Shown here: in pieces, positions 43,038 through 53,676 of the stretch | How positions within the stretch are numbered: position 1 is the first letter of the stretch | Layout of the letters: each line of letters starts with the position of its first letter | Notes under the pieces: generated by a model | Told to the model about the DNA's origin: nothing | The model's input: the letters and a program-made list of their open reading frames with translations, nothing else | Databases searched by the model: none | Assembly (NCBI GenBank): GCA_032622095.1 | Contig: CP136063.1 | Location: forward strand, 26,476,987-26,540,986 | Direction of reading: 5' to 3' | Origin: Siphonodentalium dalli | Taxonomy: Eukaryota; Mollusca; Scaphopoda; Gadilida; Siphonodentaliidae | Length of the DNA stretch: 64,000 nt | Translations under genes and position numbers: made by a program

Positions 43038-43899
43038 AGCCGCTTACACATGGGTGCGGCGTGGCCGAAGCGGCCGGACGATCGAGTTTTTGCAGTCATG
43101 AAGCACGGGTCCTTACACATTGGCGCGGCGCGGCCAATCGATGCACCTGCGACATTTTTAATGAGCGGCGCGATTATTTCTATGGAACCGTGAGCCATTT
43201 TGCAGAGCGATCACGCGACGAATCCCTGTCAGATCAAAGCATTCCACACATATTCATCGGGTCATGTAGTACTACCTCAAATTTAAGGGAAATCCCCAAA
43301 AATTCTATAAATACGTTCTACGAATTTAGGCCTCACACAACCAGTTCTCTCATCTGCACAACATCATAATAAAATTTAACCCGATGTTAATAGTGTAAAC
43401 AGAGAAGGGTACCATATGTATTGTCATCAAAGGTAGGAAAAAGGAAAAACGAGATGATCCTGTTGGAAAAGCAATTACGGAACTAATAGAGGCTCAAAAG
43501 AAGAAAAGTTGCGCAAATAACCCGGCAACTCAAGCTTCCACATCTCCAGAAGAGGCATTTTTCGAAAGTTGTAAGCTGAGGGTCAAGAATCTCCCAGATA
43601 TTTTACAATGCTGAGAACCCAGATCTTCCAGCACAGACGATTGTCCCCTTACCGTTGCATCCAAAAACTTCCATTTGTCTTCTTTTTTCGTTGTCGATAC
43701 AAATATGCCAGTGCTATTATAACAAGTGTGTCATCAGATACTGCCTCCATTTTAGAAACTAATGTTATGAAACACAATGCTTCGGGCGTTTATAATTATT
43801 CTGCTGCCGCCATGTGAAAGCGACACTCTCGCAGCGATGACAAAAAATTTATTCGCTAGATAACCGTGCCGGCCGCGCCGCTTCCATGTGTAAGCGGCT
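43038..43899 (+). mobile_element. Harbinger-like element, 862 bp, TAA duplication
   Basis: TAA at 43035-43037 and 43900-43902. Ends AGCCGCTTACACATGGGTGC and, inverted, AGCCGCTTACACATGGAAGC. The subterminal parts are GC-rich (GCGGCCGG, GGCGCGGC). Internal coding remnant at 43453 fits the second (MADF/Myb-like) gene of Harbinger transposons, supporting the superfamily call. Confidence 0.87.
43453..43614 (+). pseudogene. BESS-like C-terminus of a Harbinger MADF-type protein
   Basis: Reads DDPVGKAITELIEAQKKK, then SPEEAFFESCKLRVKNLP and DILQC stop. A Ser/Pro-Glu-Glu, x-FF-x-S, x-x-x-LP pattern at the C-terminus is what the BESS motif of MADF-domain proteins looks like. Harbinger elements encode such a DNA-binding partner besides the transposase. 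The N-terminal MADF domain is missing, consistent with internal deletion. Confidence 0.5.
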
Positions 43900-43902
43900 T
43901 AA

Positions 43903-44508
43903 GACACGAGAAAATAAATGGTCTAACAGGAAGCACTGCATTGTGTTTTACCGGTGTTATGGAAAAAAACAACCAGTGCCACTGACCGGTGTTACCTAAA
44001 ATCGGCAGATTCCAGTATATTCAAGTACTCAGACATCGCGGAGTGATTTTTCCATAACTGTCCATTATTATTTTCCTATTTCCAATATCTTCAAGTTTTC
44101 AGTATATGCGTGCGAACCCTGAAAGCATCTCTGGTCAAAGCACATATGCCAACCCAACACCAGCCACAATGCCACAAGTGACGACCCTGATATATTACCA
44201 GAGATATCACCAGCAGCATCGACACTAGCAGCACCGACACCAGTCATCCAACAGCCTTTGAAGATAACCGTGACAGATTCGAAACTCCTAGATGTGCGAT
44301 GCACCGGCAAGGTTTACACCAGACAATCTCGACCACATAATGCAGAATACAACGCATGCAGGCCAGTGATAGTCCAGTCGAATTAACTGATGAGACATTG
44401 GAGCGTTGGTACGAAGAATTTTCATCGGAGAAATTTACCTTTCTGCGAAAACTGCTTTGCAATCAGTTCACTTACGGGAAGACGATCAACAGAAATGTCA
44501 GCGGGACG
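43903..44508 (+). other. Open coding-like stretch, family unknown
   Basis: About 44360-44508 reads SPVELTDETLERWYEEFSSE then KFTFLRKLLCNQF without stops and appears to resume after the hAT insertion at 44957 (DEEQAITQPCQNSV). Composition is protein-like but I do not recognise the family. Upstream DNA (43903-44350) has no supported feature. Confidence 0.3.
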
Positions 44509-44956
44509 CAGCCCTGGGAATTAGCCTAGGCAATAGGCAATGCCTAGGTAAAAGCAGAGGCAAAATCATATTTGCCTAGGCAATTATATTGCCTAGGTAA
44601 AACAAGTTCATTGGGTTACTAAAATTGATTTGTGTCTATCAGAAATAGAACCTCTTTAGCCAAAATGACTTCCTTAAATCACTCTTTACATATATTGTCC
44701 TAAAATTGTTTCCATGGCACTGGGCCATTAACTAGCTACCCATAAGGGCACTAGTTTTGGAGATAATTTGTGGAATGTATATATATGATGAGTAGTGGCC
44801 AGAAAATGTTCTCCAAAATAACTAAGCATTTCAGGTTATTATTGAATCATATTGATTTGAGATGGCAATATTGTTGCAAAATCGCCTAGGTAAAATCTGT
44901 TTTTGCCTAGGCCGATCTCTTTCACCTAGGCAAATTTTCCTTAATTCCCAGGGCTG
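44509..44956. mobile_element. hAT element, 448 bp, with CCTAGG subterminal repeats
   Basis: Ends CAGCCCTGGGAATTAGCC and, inverted, CAGCCCTGGGAATTAAGG, a typical hAT start. TGCCTAGGCAA-like motifs occur about seven times near both ends. Flanks GCGGGACG and AGGACGAG share only GGACG, so the duplication is eroded or the boundary is off by a base or two. A one-sided relic of the same family lies at 21533. Confidence 0.82.
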
Positions 44957-46217
44957 AGGACGAGGAACAAGCAATCACTCAACCCTGCCAAAATAGCGTA
45001 CATAAAGAGAAATTCTTTGTTTACTACACGTTGCAACCAAAGAAGTTTGGTGGCGATGCATCACTGCAATATACCAATGTGTGCGAAATGTGAACACCAA
45101 GATCCGCGATCGACTCGATAACTCCTTCTAGAGCAAATGTGACTGTTTGTGATTCTGTCCTATCAACGCTACCATGTATATAGATAAAATGACGAATGTG
45201 TTTTAACTGCATGCTTAAAGTCATTGCGCAAGTTTGTCGTGACGTTATGGTGAAATAAGAACAAATAGGACAGGCGTTTGATCAATTAAAATGTCCTTGT
45301 CAGTGGATGGGAGAAGAATATTTTGCCGTTTGAAATAATAGAAAATAGAGTCAATATGAGTGTCAACTCTTTCAGAGCCGGATTATATCGGCCCTAACGT
45401 TACATTTCCAAGGTGCCATGGTCAATCTAATCTGACCTAAATTTGGCCCGGGTTTTAAGACCATTTATTTTGGTAATAACTGTATGACAACAAGCACAAA
45501 CACAGATTATTTAGACGGCTATCTAGGTCTACACATTAAGAAATATAGACGAAAGCAATCCAGTAGCAGAATGAGGCAGAAAGCTAAAAAGAAAATATAA
45601 AACGGTAACTCGGGTAACCCGACCGGTAGGTATTTGTCATCTGAATGATCAGATTTACCTAACTCAGTGGTATCAATATTAAAATATTTAATATTTTTTT
45701 ATTTCTCCAGAGATGATATTTCACTGACCATTCTGAAAGTCCACTGCTCCACACCCAAACAGGAACAGTCAGCAATGCCTCCACATTCCCCTGATTCAAC
45801 AGGAATGAATCAAAAGTGTACATATAGAGAGAATTTAGACAATGACGAGATATTTTCAGCCTTACCTGTTGCTTGTATAAACGTCTATTAAATAAGTTGT
45901 TAATGAATGTTACTAGTTTGTTTTTTCTATTTTTATTTGAGAACAAACCTAGGTAAAAAGAACAATAGGTTACAAAAGGGTGCTGGGATACCTCCATGGT
46001 GAAAATTTAAAATACTAGTAGGACAGGTCAGAAACCAAATTGTGAAAAAAATGTGGTGAATGAACAAATCAATTAACATTTCTGACAAATAACATACAGA
46101 AATCAAACAATTTCAGATTAACAAAGAGGGATAACTCTTATACGGAAAATGTGAATAACGTCCAATGATCTATGGTTGAGATATATGAGCAGACTGACAG
46201 ATATCAAACATTTTCAG
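44957..46217. other. Intergenic DNA, no gene seen
   Basis: Short frames only. 45362-45410 (CTCTTTCAGAGCC, ATCGGCCC) faintly resembles the end of the 37496 MITE. Confidence 0.4.
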
Positions 46218-46317
46218 NNNNNNNNNNNNNNNNNNNNNNNNNNNNNNNNNNNNNNNNNNNNNNNNNNNNNNNNNNNNNNNNNNNNNNNNNNNNNNNNNNN
46301 NNNNNNNNNNNNNNNNN
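46218..46317. other. Assembly gap (100 N)
   Basis: Exactly 100 N. The two overlapping minus-strand frames that cross it (46170-46443) are meaningless. Confidence 0.99.
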
Positions 46318-46530
46318 AAAAAATTGAATGAGGGTGTAAAAAACGTGTTTTTTGCCCCTCGGGCCACCCACCACCCCGGCATACGTTCCTGCAAATTTTT
46401 TAATACCCCCCCCCCTGTGATAACCTCTAAAAACACACCACATGGTAGCTATTGATGTGGGACAAAATCGTTAGCTCCACCAACATCGTGGGATACTAGG
46501 AAATTTAATACCCGGATGTCTCTTTTTGAA

Positions 46531-46587
46531 ACATCTTGGCTCCGCCTCGGGGTTAAAAACATCTTGGCTCCGCCTCGGGGTTAAAAA
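46531..46587 (+). repeat. 28-bp direct repeat, 2 copies
   Basis: ACATCTTGGCTCCGCCTCGG GGTTAAAA occurs twice in tandem. Confidence 0.85.
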
Positions 46588-46879
46588 TCGAGAACCAGGT
46601 ATTAAATATCCATGTATCCCCGATATTTCAGAAGATAAATAATAATACCACTGTTACTCATATGTAAAACGTAATAATTCCCACTAGCTGGTTTATAGTA
46701 AACATTGCTCGAGAATATTCAGCTGTGGCTTTTATCCCATTAATTTGGAGAATTTACCACCTATATTTGAAAATTTCAGCTGACATATTTAGATATAACA
46801 AATTAACAATACATGTTCGTTAATAACACCCACAATAAGATCGCGACTGCACCTCGGCATGTCATTTATAGGTAAGGTT

Positions 46880-46995
46880 TTGATGCGTCCGAAACTGAAC
46901 TAAAATTGTCCGATCCTGAACCAAATTTGTCCGAACCTGAACGAAAATTGTGTCTGAACCTGAACAAAATTGTTGCGAATCTGAACCTGAACATT
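46880..46995 (+). repeat. ~22-bp degenerate repeat, ~5 copies
   Basis: GTCCGAACCTGAACCAAAATT-like units recur with small indels; the minus frame 46862-47209 derives its serine-glycine motif from them. Confidence 0.75.
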
Positions 46996-47458
46996 TTGAA
47001 ATTTTCAAAGGTCGTTTTTCGGAGTTAGACAATATAAATATCGCTGGTTTTGCATTCCGAAGATGTGTGGTCACATAATCTACACACAACAATACATAAA
47101 TTTGCGGATGCATGAGCCCAGGGCCAAAAAAAATACAAAAAAGTGGACATTTCGCCGCCTCAATAAAATTTCGAAAAATTATGACGACTTGACACGCCAA
47201 ATACAACAATTCACATGCCTGTCATGCGAAAGGCGTGTTACGAGTGTGTTGGGCATACACCTTGAAACAGTTTTGTATGAATTTGTATCACCGAAAGATG
47301 TCGTTGATTGCTGCTTGGAGACAATATATACACTTACAGTTATCTGCTTTAGTGGGCACCGCCATCTTGGAATGTCCGAACCTAAATGGGTATCCGACAG
47401 TGATTAAGATCAACACAATGCAATCATATACAGGATTAAGACTTTATGTATAGAGTGT

Positions 47459-47553
47459 CTGCTAGTAACAACCAGGCTGGGTTATCTCCCTTAAACTGCC
47501 TGTGGACGACACATACATCAGAGCCTTATTCAGAAAACAGGCTGGGTTATCCC
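47459..47553 (-). repeat. Copies of the GGGAGGTAACCCAGCC repeat (reverse orientation)
   Basis: Reverse complement of text at 37799-38580 (GCTAGTAACAACCAGGCTGG, CTGCCTGTGGACGACACA). Two tandem units, the second split by the element at 47558; the first unit keeps the empty site (CCCTTAAACTGCC). Confidence 0.85.
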
Positions 47554-47557
47554 TTAA

Positions 47558-48037
47558 AGGTACTCAACCCGATAAAACTCCTCTCAATTACTATTTCAAT
47601 GGCTTCGGGGGTCAAAAATATTTGATTCGAGTCGAGGAAGTCACCCATCAAAGCTCAGATTTGTTAGATATCGATTTTAGAAATCTATTATTTTTCATTA
47701 TCGGGAATTCTTTCTGGCCCAGAATACAGTCAAAAATTCGTTATTATTACCCACTCGATTATAGAGTTATCCATCCTTGTCTGTTTGAATAGAATTTTGG
47801 CGTAAAATCTCGAGCATGTTACCAAATTGACGGCAGTTATTGGTACTCATCTCGAGAACATAAGAATTTTCAAAAATCAATATCTAATAACTCTGAGCTT
47901 TGTTTGATAGGTTCCTCGACTCGAATCAAATATTTTGTATCCCCAAAGCCAAAGAAATAGTAATATAGGACCCTCTGATCGGATTGTTGTTGTTGGAATC
48001 TGTTGAGATGGGGACCCTCTTTACGGGTTGAGTACCT
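47558..48037. mobile_element. TTAA-flanked foldback element, 480 bp
   Basis: TTAA at 47554-47557 and 48038-48041. Ends AGGTACTCAACCCG on both sides (inverted). A second inverted block (AATATTTGATTCGAGTCGAG) follows about 60 bp in on the left and 100 bp in on the right. The adjacent repeat unit at about 47490-47500 shows the TTAA once, as the empty site. Superfamily open: TTAA suggests piggyBac, but the ends are not CCC-type. Confidence 0.83.
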
Positions 48038-48100
48038 TTAATCTGCCTGTGGACGACACATACATCAGAGACTTATTCAGTGACCAGGCTGGGTTTAATT

Positions 48101-50069
48101 GACGAAACATTCCCGATCATCGACAATATTATTGAACAGATAGATGATACATAGACCGAGACCCTGAAATATAAATAGGTCCTACTCTACAACACTAATA
48201 AATATATAGATGCAAAATAAATAAAATACTACTCTACTGTTAATTAATAACTTAATGCTCCAGTATGGAGGCTTGCTATTTTAATCAAATATTATTAACT
48301 TGAATCAAATAAACATTGATCAAATGAAGTTAAATGAATAAAATGATAAAACATAAATGACAACACGTACACATACATACAAACTGAACTGAGATATATT
48401 TTGTAGGCTTACCAAGTCTGAATGATTTAGGTCCATAGTATTTTTTAGGAAAGAATGTTTGAAGATTATTGAACAACGATGTCAGATTAATATGACTGCA
48501 TTTTTAAACAGATAACCGAACAATATGTTAACAACGTAATAGAGAACTAATTTTGTGGTGGTAAAATACTCAGTGCATGTCTGAGTAGTGATTTAATTAG
48601 TGAGCTGTTATTACTGGGCCAGTTTAGAATGGTGGGATTGTAGACAGGTAGTAATAGGCAAGCAGGGGGGGGGGGGGGGTTAGGGTGTGTATATGAATTA
48701 CGTTATTTGTTTAGCTTGCAATACATGCACATACATCATGCTTACATTAGCACTTAAAATTAATATTGTACATGTTCATATGTGTAGATGTAGATATGTA
48801 GACTCTACAAACATAAATAAACAAGTCCTAATTTCTAGATTAAGGGAAGAGGTATACCTCCCAACATACAGACATAATACACCCTTACACAATCATACTA
48901 CTAGTTATATAGAATAACCTATACACACATAAGGGATATATTATTGCTCCTGTCAGAGACTTTCTACAAAGTTCAAACTACTACTTGAAGTTTCACAAAC
49001 ACAAAGTATAGATGAATATGTTATAACTATAAATATGCAATTAAATGAGAATTAATTATAGTTTACCATATTATAAAGTGAACTATCCATAATTATAAAA
49101 CTGACATATTCCAATTATGGAGAATCACAAGTGGATCTCTATTGGCGACAATAGGAAAAATGGGTTAAAATATATATCATTGAAACGAACATAAAAGTAC
49201 ATTGAACATACCTAAACGATGAGTTTTGAGTCTGGATGTCACCTTGTACTTGTAGAATACTTTTGCAAACCATAATAAACTCTTATAAACATAATGTTTA
49301 TAAGAGTTTGTTTCTTTTCAACAATGAAAACCAACTGACATTTCGCGGTTAAACCAACCCATCCCAATAAAAGTATTGGGCTGACTTAGGTTTTAGCGCG
49401 AAACTAAATATTAAAGCAATACGATTTGTTTATGAGGGATAGTGAAGTGCAGTTAAGATTAATTACGGACTAATTAAGTGTTAAAGAGTTAGTAAGACAT
49501 GCACATGCAGATATTATTAAAATCCTCCATTTGATGCATTATTTACCTTTACATGTAAATATATCACCGCCACAGACAAGCGATGTAGTTTTTGACACAT
49601 CTTTCGAGGCGCGCATTTTAAGCCCGGAAACCACACTTTAGGTTTAATGTAAGATTTCATTATTTTTTTGGTAGAGTTATAGTCAAGAGACTTTATCAAC
49701 AAAGTTTTGTAGCTAAATGGCAGTGGTTTGTAGTCCAAAATAAAAAATATTCACTTTTGAATATTTATTGGTATTCGTTTCTGCAGGTATTATGTATAAA
49801 AATATAAATTGCAACTTTTTACAACACAGGGGTTTGGGTCCTATACGAACAGCCACATGCATGGCATGGAACAGAAAAGTGTATCCCATGTTGGTCTATT
49901 CCTGATATGGTACATGTAGAAATATATTGCTGGAAATCAGCTGTGACCATGGCAAGTATTTTTCAGAGCATATGAAGCTCATTTATTTGTCAACCTATCT
50001 TTTTTTTTATACCTTCTTCAAAATTATGTAGACAAAATGGAAACACAGAATGATTTTGTACATGTACTT
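48101..50069. other. AT-rich DNA without gene; one 33-bp palindrome and a G tract
   Basis: A perfect 33-bp palindrome AAACTCTTATAAACA-TAA-TGTTTATAAGAGTTT lies at 49277-49309. A G tract lies at about 48665-48679. No coding features recognised. Confidence 0.5.
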
Positions 50070-50616
50070 TAGTGCTGAAACACCCCGTGTGGGCCCGGGG
50101 TAGAATAGGCCTACCACCCCACTGCGAGGGGTAAAAATCCCCTAATGTCGCACCCTGTTTGCCATGGGGTGCATCCTGTGAGGTGTGGTGTAGGAGTCCT
50201 GGAGGTACTAGGGCGGTTGTATCACGTGAGGCATCGACCTGCGGATACGACTTAGCTCATGGTCCTCTTTGGTCCTACATCTCTTCAAGACGGGTGGTTG
50301 AGTTGACCCGGCTCAATCAATCGGCTAGTCACGCCTCTCCGCAGTGTTTCAGATTCATTTTGTTATATGTTGTATTGCTCGTCTGATGTTTGAAGTATGG
50401 TTTTCAGTTTTTTCATGTATGATGTTTCAGTTTTGTCCTGTCTCTTTGTGTTCGTCTGATGATTGTTGAATCTTGTACTGTTCAAGCCTGTCTCACTGTG
50501 GGGAGGTACCGGGAGGCTGCTATATGCAGTGGCTAAACGGGTCACCGCTTCAGCTATGTACCAGTCTTCGACCCGACCAGAATTTGAAGGGTAGTCCACG
50601 GCGGCTGCTGGGCTAG

Positions 50617-51978
50617 TTGTCGATATTTTGCTTTTTGTATGGCAACTCAAACAAACAAACAACCAAACGTAAGATTGATGACGCGCCAAGTTCCAATGTT
50701 GCTGTGGTATTCCCACAGTACTTGGTTCTTGGCTTCGAACCAAATGTGAAACGACCTTCTATCTTTGTTATCGATAAAACGCTACAAAGCATTGCTGGTC
50801 AATTGAAATCTGTCAAACCAATCAGGACTGGGCCAATAAGTGGCTCTCTCTTGATTGAATGCTCAAAGAAAGTTCAATCTGATGCTCTGTTAGAGTTAAC
50901 AGCTATTGCACAAACACCAGTATTGGTTACTCCTCACAAGACATTAAATAGTAGCAGAGCTGTGTTGCGGACCCGCGATATAGCAGATTCTTCGGAATCG
51001 GAGATATTGGCGGAGTTGGCACCACAGGGAGTTACAGAAGTCCGTCGATTTACAAAAACTGTTGATGGTATTCGAGTTCCTCTGAATAGTTATCTCCTGA
51101 CCTTCAATCGGTGCGAACATCCACCGACATTGAAGGTTGGATATATGAAAATAGATATCAGTACGTATGTTCCAAATCCATTACGATGTTTTAAATGCCA
51201 GGGCTACGGCCATGGCCAGGAACATTGTAAAAGTAAAGAAACCATTTGTGCACGCTGCTCTGTTCCTGGTCATGATTATAAGGATTGTACAAATCTTAAA
51301 AAATGTTCGAACTGTCAAGGTTCACATGCTGCAATGGATCGTTCATGTCCCATCTGGGATTATGAATTCAAAATTCAAAGATGTAAAGCTGAGAAACATT
51401 TATCATACATGGATGCTAAGAAATTAGTTGGTGCCAAACCATCAATTTCTCAAGTCACTTACTCGGCTGCCGTTTCTAAGAAAAAGTCTGTTGATGCCGG
51501 CACTCAGACAGAAAATCAAACAAAACTCGGAAAAATATCGATAGCAACACAAGTGCAAGAGAATGATATTAGTCCTGTTCCTGAACCTGTCTCACAGGCA
51601 ATGGATACAGCTACTACAGTTTTTACGTTCACTCCGAAACCAACTAAGGAAATTGATCCTATTGTTCCAAAAAAGAAAACATCTAAATCTGTCAAAAGCT
51701 TCGACTCTCAGGAAAACAGGTTGATCTTTGAATATGCAAAGTTTGAAAAGATGTTCAATGATAAGTTTTCAACTTTAAGTGACTCTAAGCATTTCGTCTG
51801 GGAGAACGCTGGCCGTGATGTGTCACGTCACCTGCAGAGCCTGCCACCTGAACGTCAACTTGACGAAGTAATTCAGGCTCACACCAGATTCAACAGATAT
51901 TATAAATATCTTATGAGTTATTCAAAAGTAGACTTTGATGACTACTTCACATATTTCAATGTGGACCCGCCTTTATAA
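50617..51978 (+). CDS. Non-LTR retrotransposon ORF1 (Gag-like, three CCHC knuckles)
   Basis: Intact 453-codon frame. Residues ~30-185 form the RRM/PRE_C2HC-like N-terminal region (VLGFEPNVKRPSIFVID, VTEVRRFTKTVDG, LLTFNRCEHPP). Three consecutive zinc knuckles follow from residue ~191: CFKCQGYGHGQEHC, CARCSVPGHDYKDC and CSNCQGSHAAMDRSC. Then comes CPIWDYEFKIQRCKAEKHLS, a conserved post-knuckle helix, and a polar C-terminal tail (~290-453). This layout is the ORF1 of I/Jockey-group non-LTR elements, an RNA-binding nucleocapsid-like protein that packages element RNA. The first ATG (50617) is used because no other in-frame Met precedes the RRM region. No premature stop, so the copy is young or selected. 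Confidence 0.88.
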   Translation: MSIFCFLYGNSNKQTTKRKIDDAPSSNVAVVFPQYLVLGFEPNVKRPSIFVIDKTLQSIAGQLKSVKPIRTGPISGSLLIECSKKVQSDALLELTAIAQTPVLVTPHKTLNSSRAVLRTRDIADSSESEILAELAPQGVTEVRRFTKTVDGIRVPLNSYLLTFNRCEHPPTLKVGYMKIDISTYVPNPLRCFKCQGYGHGQEHCKSKETICARCSVPGHDYKDCTNLKKCSNCQGSHAAMDRSCPIWDYEFKIQRCKAEKHLSYMDAKKLVGAKPSISQVTYSAAVSKKKSVDAGTQTENQTKLGKISIATQVQENDISPVPEPVSQAMDTATTVFTFTPKPTKEIDPIVPKKKTSKSVKSFDSQENRLIFEYAKFEKMFNDKFSTLSDSKHFVWENAGRDVSRHLQSLPPERQLDEVIQAHTRFNRYYKYLMSYSKVDFDDYFTYFNVDPPL

Positions 51979-52295
51979 AATTATAAAATGATTTTTATTT
52001 GTTGATTCCAGTTCATGTAGGTTTTATATTTTGGCTGTTTTCAAAGCAGCATTACTATTCCTTTTTTGTTATTCTGTTTTATATGTGTTTGCACAACGAT
52101 CAGTTTCCTAATGGTTCTGGCCCCAATCGAGCACTCCCGCTCTGATTTGGGTGTTTTTATTTATATATATTTTGTTACTTTTATCATTTCTATTCACAGT
52201 TGCTTCACTCGATTTTGATAATCTGTTTCTTCTCGTCGTGATATGGCTTTATTGCTAAAACGACGTTAAACCCCAATCAATCAATCAATCAATCA
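51979..52295 (+). other. 3' UTR and tail of the LINE
   Basis: Ends with GATATGGCTTTATTGC, ACGACGTTAAACCCC and about five CAAT units. No ORF2. Confidence 0.8.
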
Positions 52296-52995
52296 TTTAG
52301 TGCTGAAACGATTAATCGACTAGTCGAGGGATTATTAAATTAGTCAATCCCGAAATCTGCTATCAATTAGTCAGAAAAAAGCACTACCTATATGCTATCA
52401 TGACAGCATGACCATATAACATAATATGTAAAAGTTAACACATATCAACTTCTTAAAACATTGTTTGAACTGAAGTTGAGCCCAATGTATGCAAGTATAG
52501 GCACGGTTTCTTTTATGTTGATCATCAAAGATATGAAGTGTTGCTGCTGACTGAACACCGTCTAGTTCGATGTGACGCTATTGACCAGTGATAACTTCTC
52601 AATGTGGAACATGTAATGATGCAACAAAATGGCATCAATGATATACGAAACATATTTCATGACAAGTCAACCGAGTAACTGAATAGATTCTAATACCCAA
52701 ATCCCCCCCCCCCCCCCCGCACCATGAGGCGCCTATTCGGAGAGAAAATAGAACACACCAGACATCTCATTAGCGAGACTCAAGGGCGGCAGATTATATA
52801 GTTCACGTGCTTTCCATTTTAATGTTCTGAAACAAAGAGTTGGATACTCAAAACTGCGATGCCACATGACCCATGTTATACGTCATATGGGCATAGAAAC
52901 GGGAACTCTTAGAATGGGTTTGGCTTGTCGACTGGTAGTCGATTACCTCTGGCGAATAGTCGATTCCTTAAAATTGCTAACCGTTTCAACACTTA

Positions 52996-53310
52996 ACATT
53001 GACATGTGCTTCTAAATCATATGTGTTATACATGACCTTCATACAATATGTGCATTTAAACTTCTGTGCACAGTGTTTGACATCGGTATGCTCTTATACC
53101 GTATTTAAAAACTCTTAGGGCAACTGTCACACAAATAGTTTGCTTTGTCCACTGGTTTATCTCTATACATGGAACAAACACTTTGTGTACAGAGTGTCGT
53201 TTCTGGTGCCTTGTTAAATTGGACTTGAACTTACTTTCATATTTGCATTGTCTATGCTGACATTTATGTCGTGACATCTTCAGTGTGCTTGATGCCACGG
53301 GGAAGGCATG
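52996..53310 (-). pseudogene. C2H2 zinc-finger gene fragment, frameshifted
   Basis: On the minus strand: CQHRQCKYESKFKSNLTRHQ and KRHS (finger 1, C-x4-C and H-x3-H), then in another frame YLCDSCPKSF with a stop inside (finger 2), then FKCTYCMKVMYNTYDLEAHV (finger 3, partial). Linkers are about 25-30 residues, so the original was a poly-finger protein. At least two frame changes and one stop show it is dead. It ends at the terminus of the hAT-like element (52994), which probably inserted into or captured it. Confidence 0.7.
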
Positions 53311-53621
53311 TTGGTCGTTTCTTCAGAATAGTCGTCGGTTATTTCCATTGATGTATGTGTTGATCCTGATTCCTGGAGGTTGCAATGACAACTTCACCAA
53401 CAGAAGCGACTCCTCGAGAGATAGCGCGACCCATATATGCTTGGATAAAGTCTGGAAATAAAATTATTTTTATTACAACGTTTAAAACTTCAAATAAGAC
53501 CTAATATAGAATGGATAAGTTTTGCCACGTGACCTTATGTGGCTCAGAATTACTCTTACTTTATGTTTCTGTCAATCTATTTCATTCACTAAATTAGAGC
53601 GAGCATGTACTAACTTAGTTT

Positions 53622-53676
53622 AACCCTTTACCCAACAAAACGGCCAAAAACGTCCAAATAAAGCTTCAACAGCCTT
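53622..53676 (+). mobile_element. End fragment of a piggyBac-type MITE
   Basis: TTAACCCTTTACCCAACAAA, ACGGCC and AATAAAGCTTCAACAGCC match the left ends of the 57604 and 58576 copies; the remainder is missing. Confidence 0.78.

Larger units (their letters stand above)
50082..52295 (+). mobile_element. Non-LTR retrotransposon, ORF1 only, 14-bp target duplication
   Basis: Flanked by TTTAGTGCTGAAAC at 50068-50081 and 52296-52309. Begins with a GC-rich 5' leader (ACCCCGTGTGGGCCCGGGG), holds an intact Gag-like ORF1 (50617-51978), then 317 bp of 3' UTR ending in ACGACGTTAAACCCC and the tandem CAAT repeat (52273-52295). No endonuclease or reverse transcriptase is present, so it needs enzymes in trans, like a large SINE or a deletion derivative. 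The variable-length duplication and the simple-repeat tail are standard for target-primed reverse transcription. Confidence 0.93.
50070..52994. mobile_element. hAT-like element related to A, disrupted by a LINE 12 bp from its end
   Basis: Left end TAGTGCTGAAAC (50070-50081) resumes as GATTAATCGACTAGTCGAGG at 52310 after the LINE; the right end inverted reads AGTGTTGAAACGGTTAGC. The same CGATTAATCGACTAGTCG motif marks element A at 19022. A duplication outside the ends is not clear. Between 52310 and 52980 it holds only AT-rich DNA and a C tract at 52704-52718. Confidence 0.7.

Noticed and set aside
45362-45410. Another CCCTTT-type MITE end
   Set aside because: Only scattered matches to the 37496 element and no TTAA or second end.
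46170-46443. ORFs crossing the second N gap
   Set aside because: One third of their length is N.
52996-53041. Clean 8-bp duplication for the 50070-52994 hAT-like element
   Set aside because: The bases outside the two ends do not match; an ACATGT(A/G)CTT similarity at offset positions is possible but could be chance.
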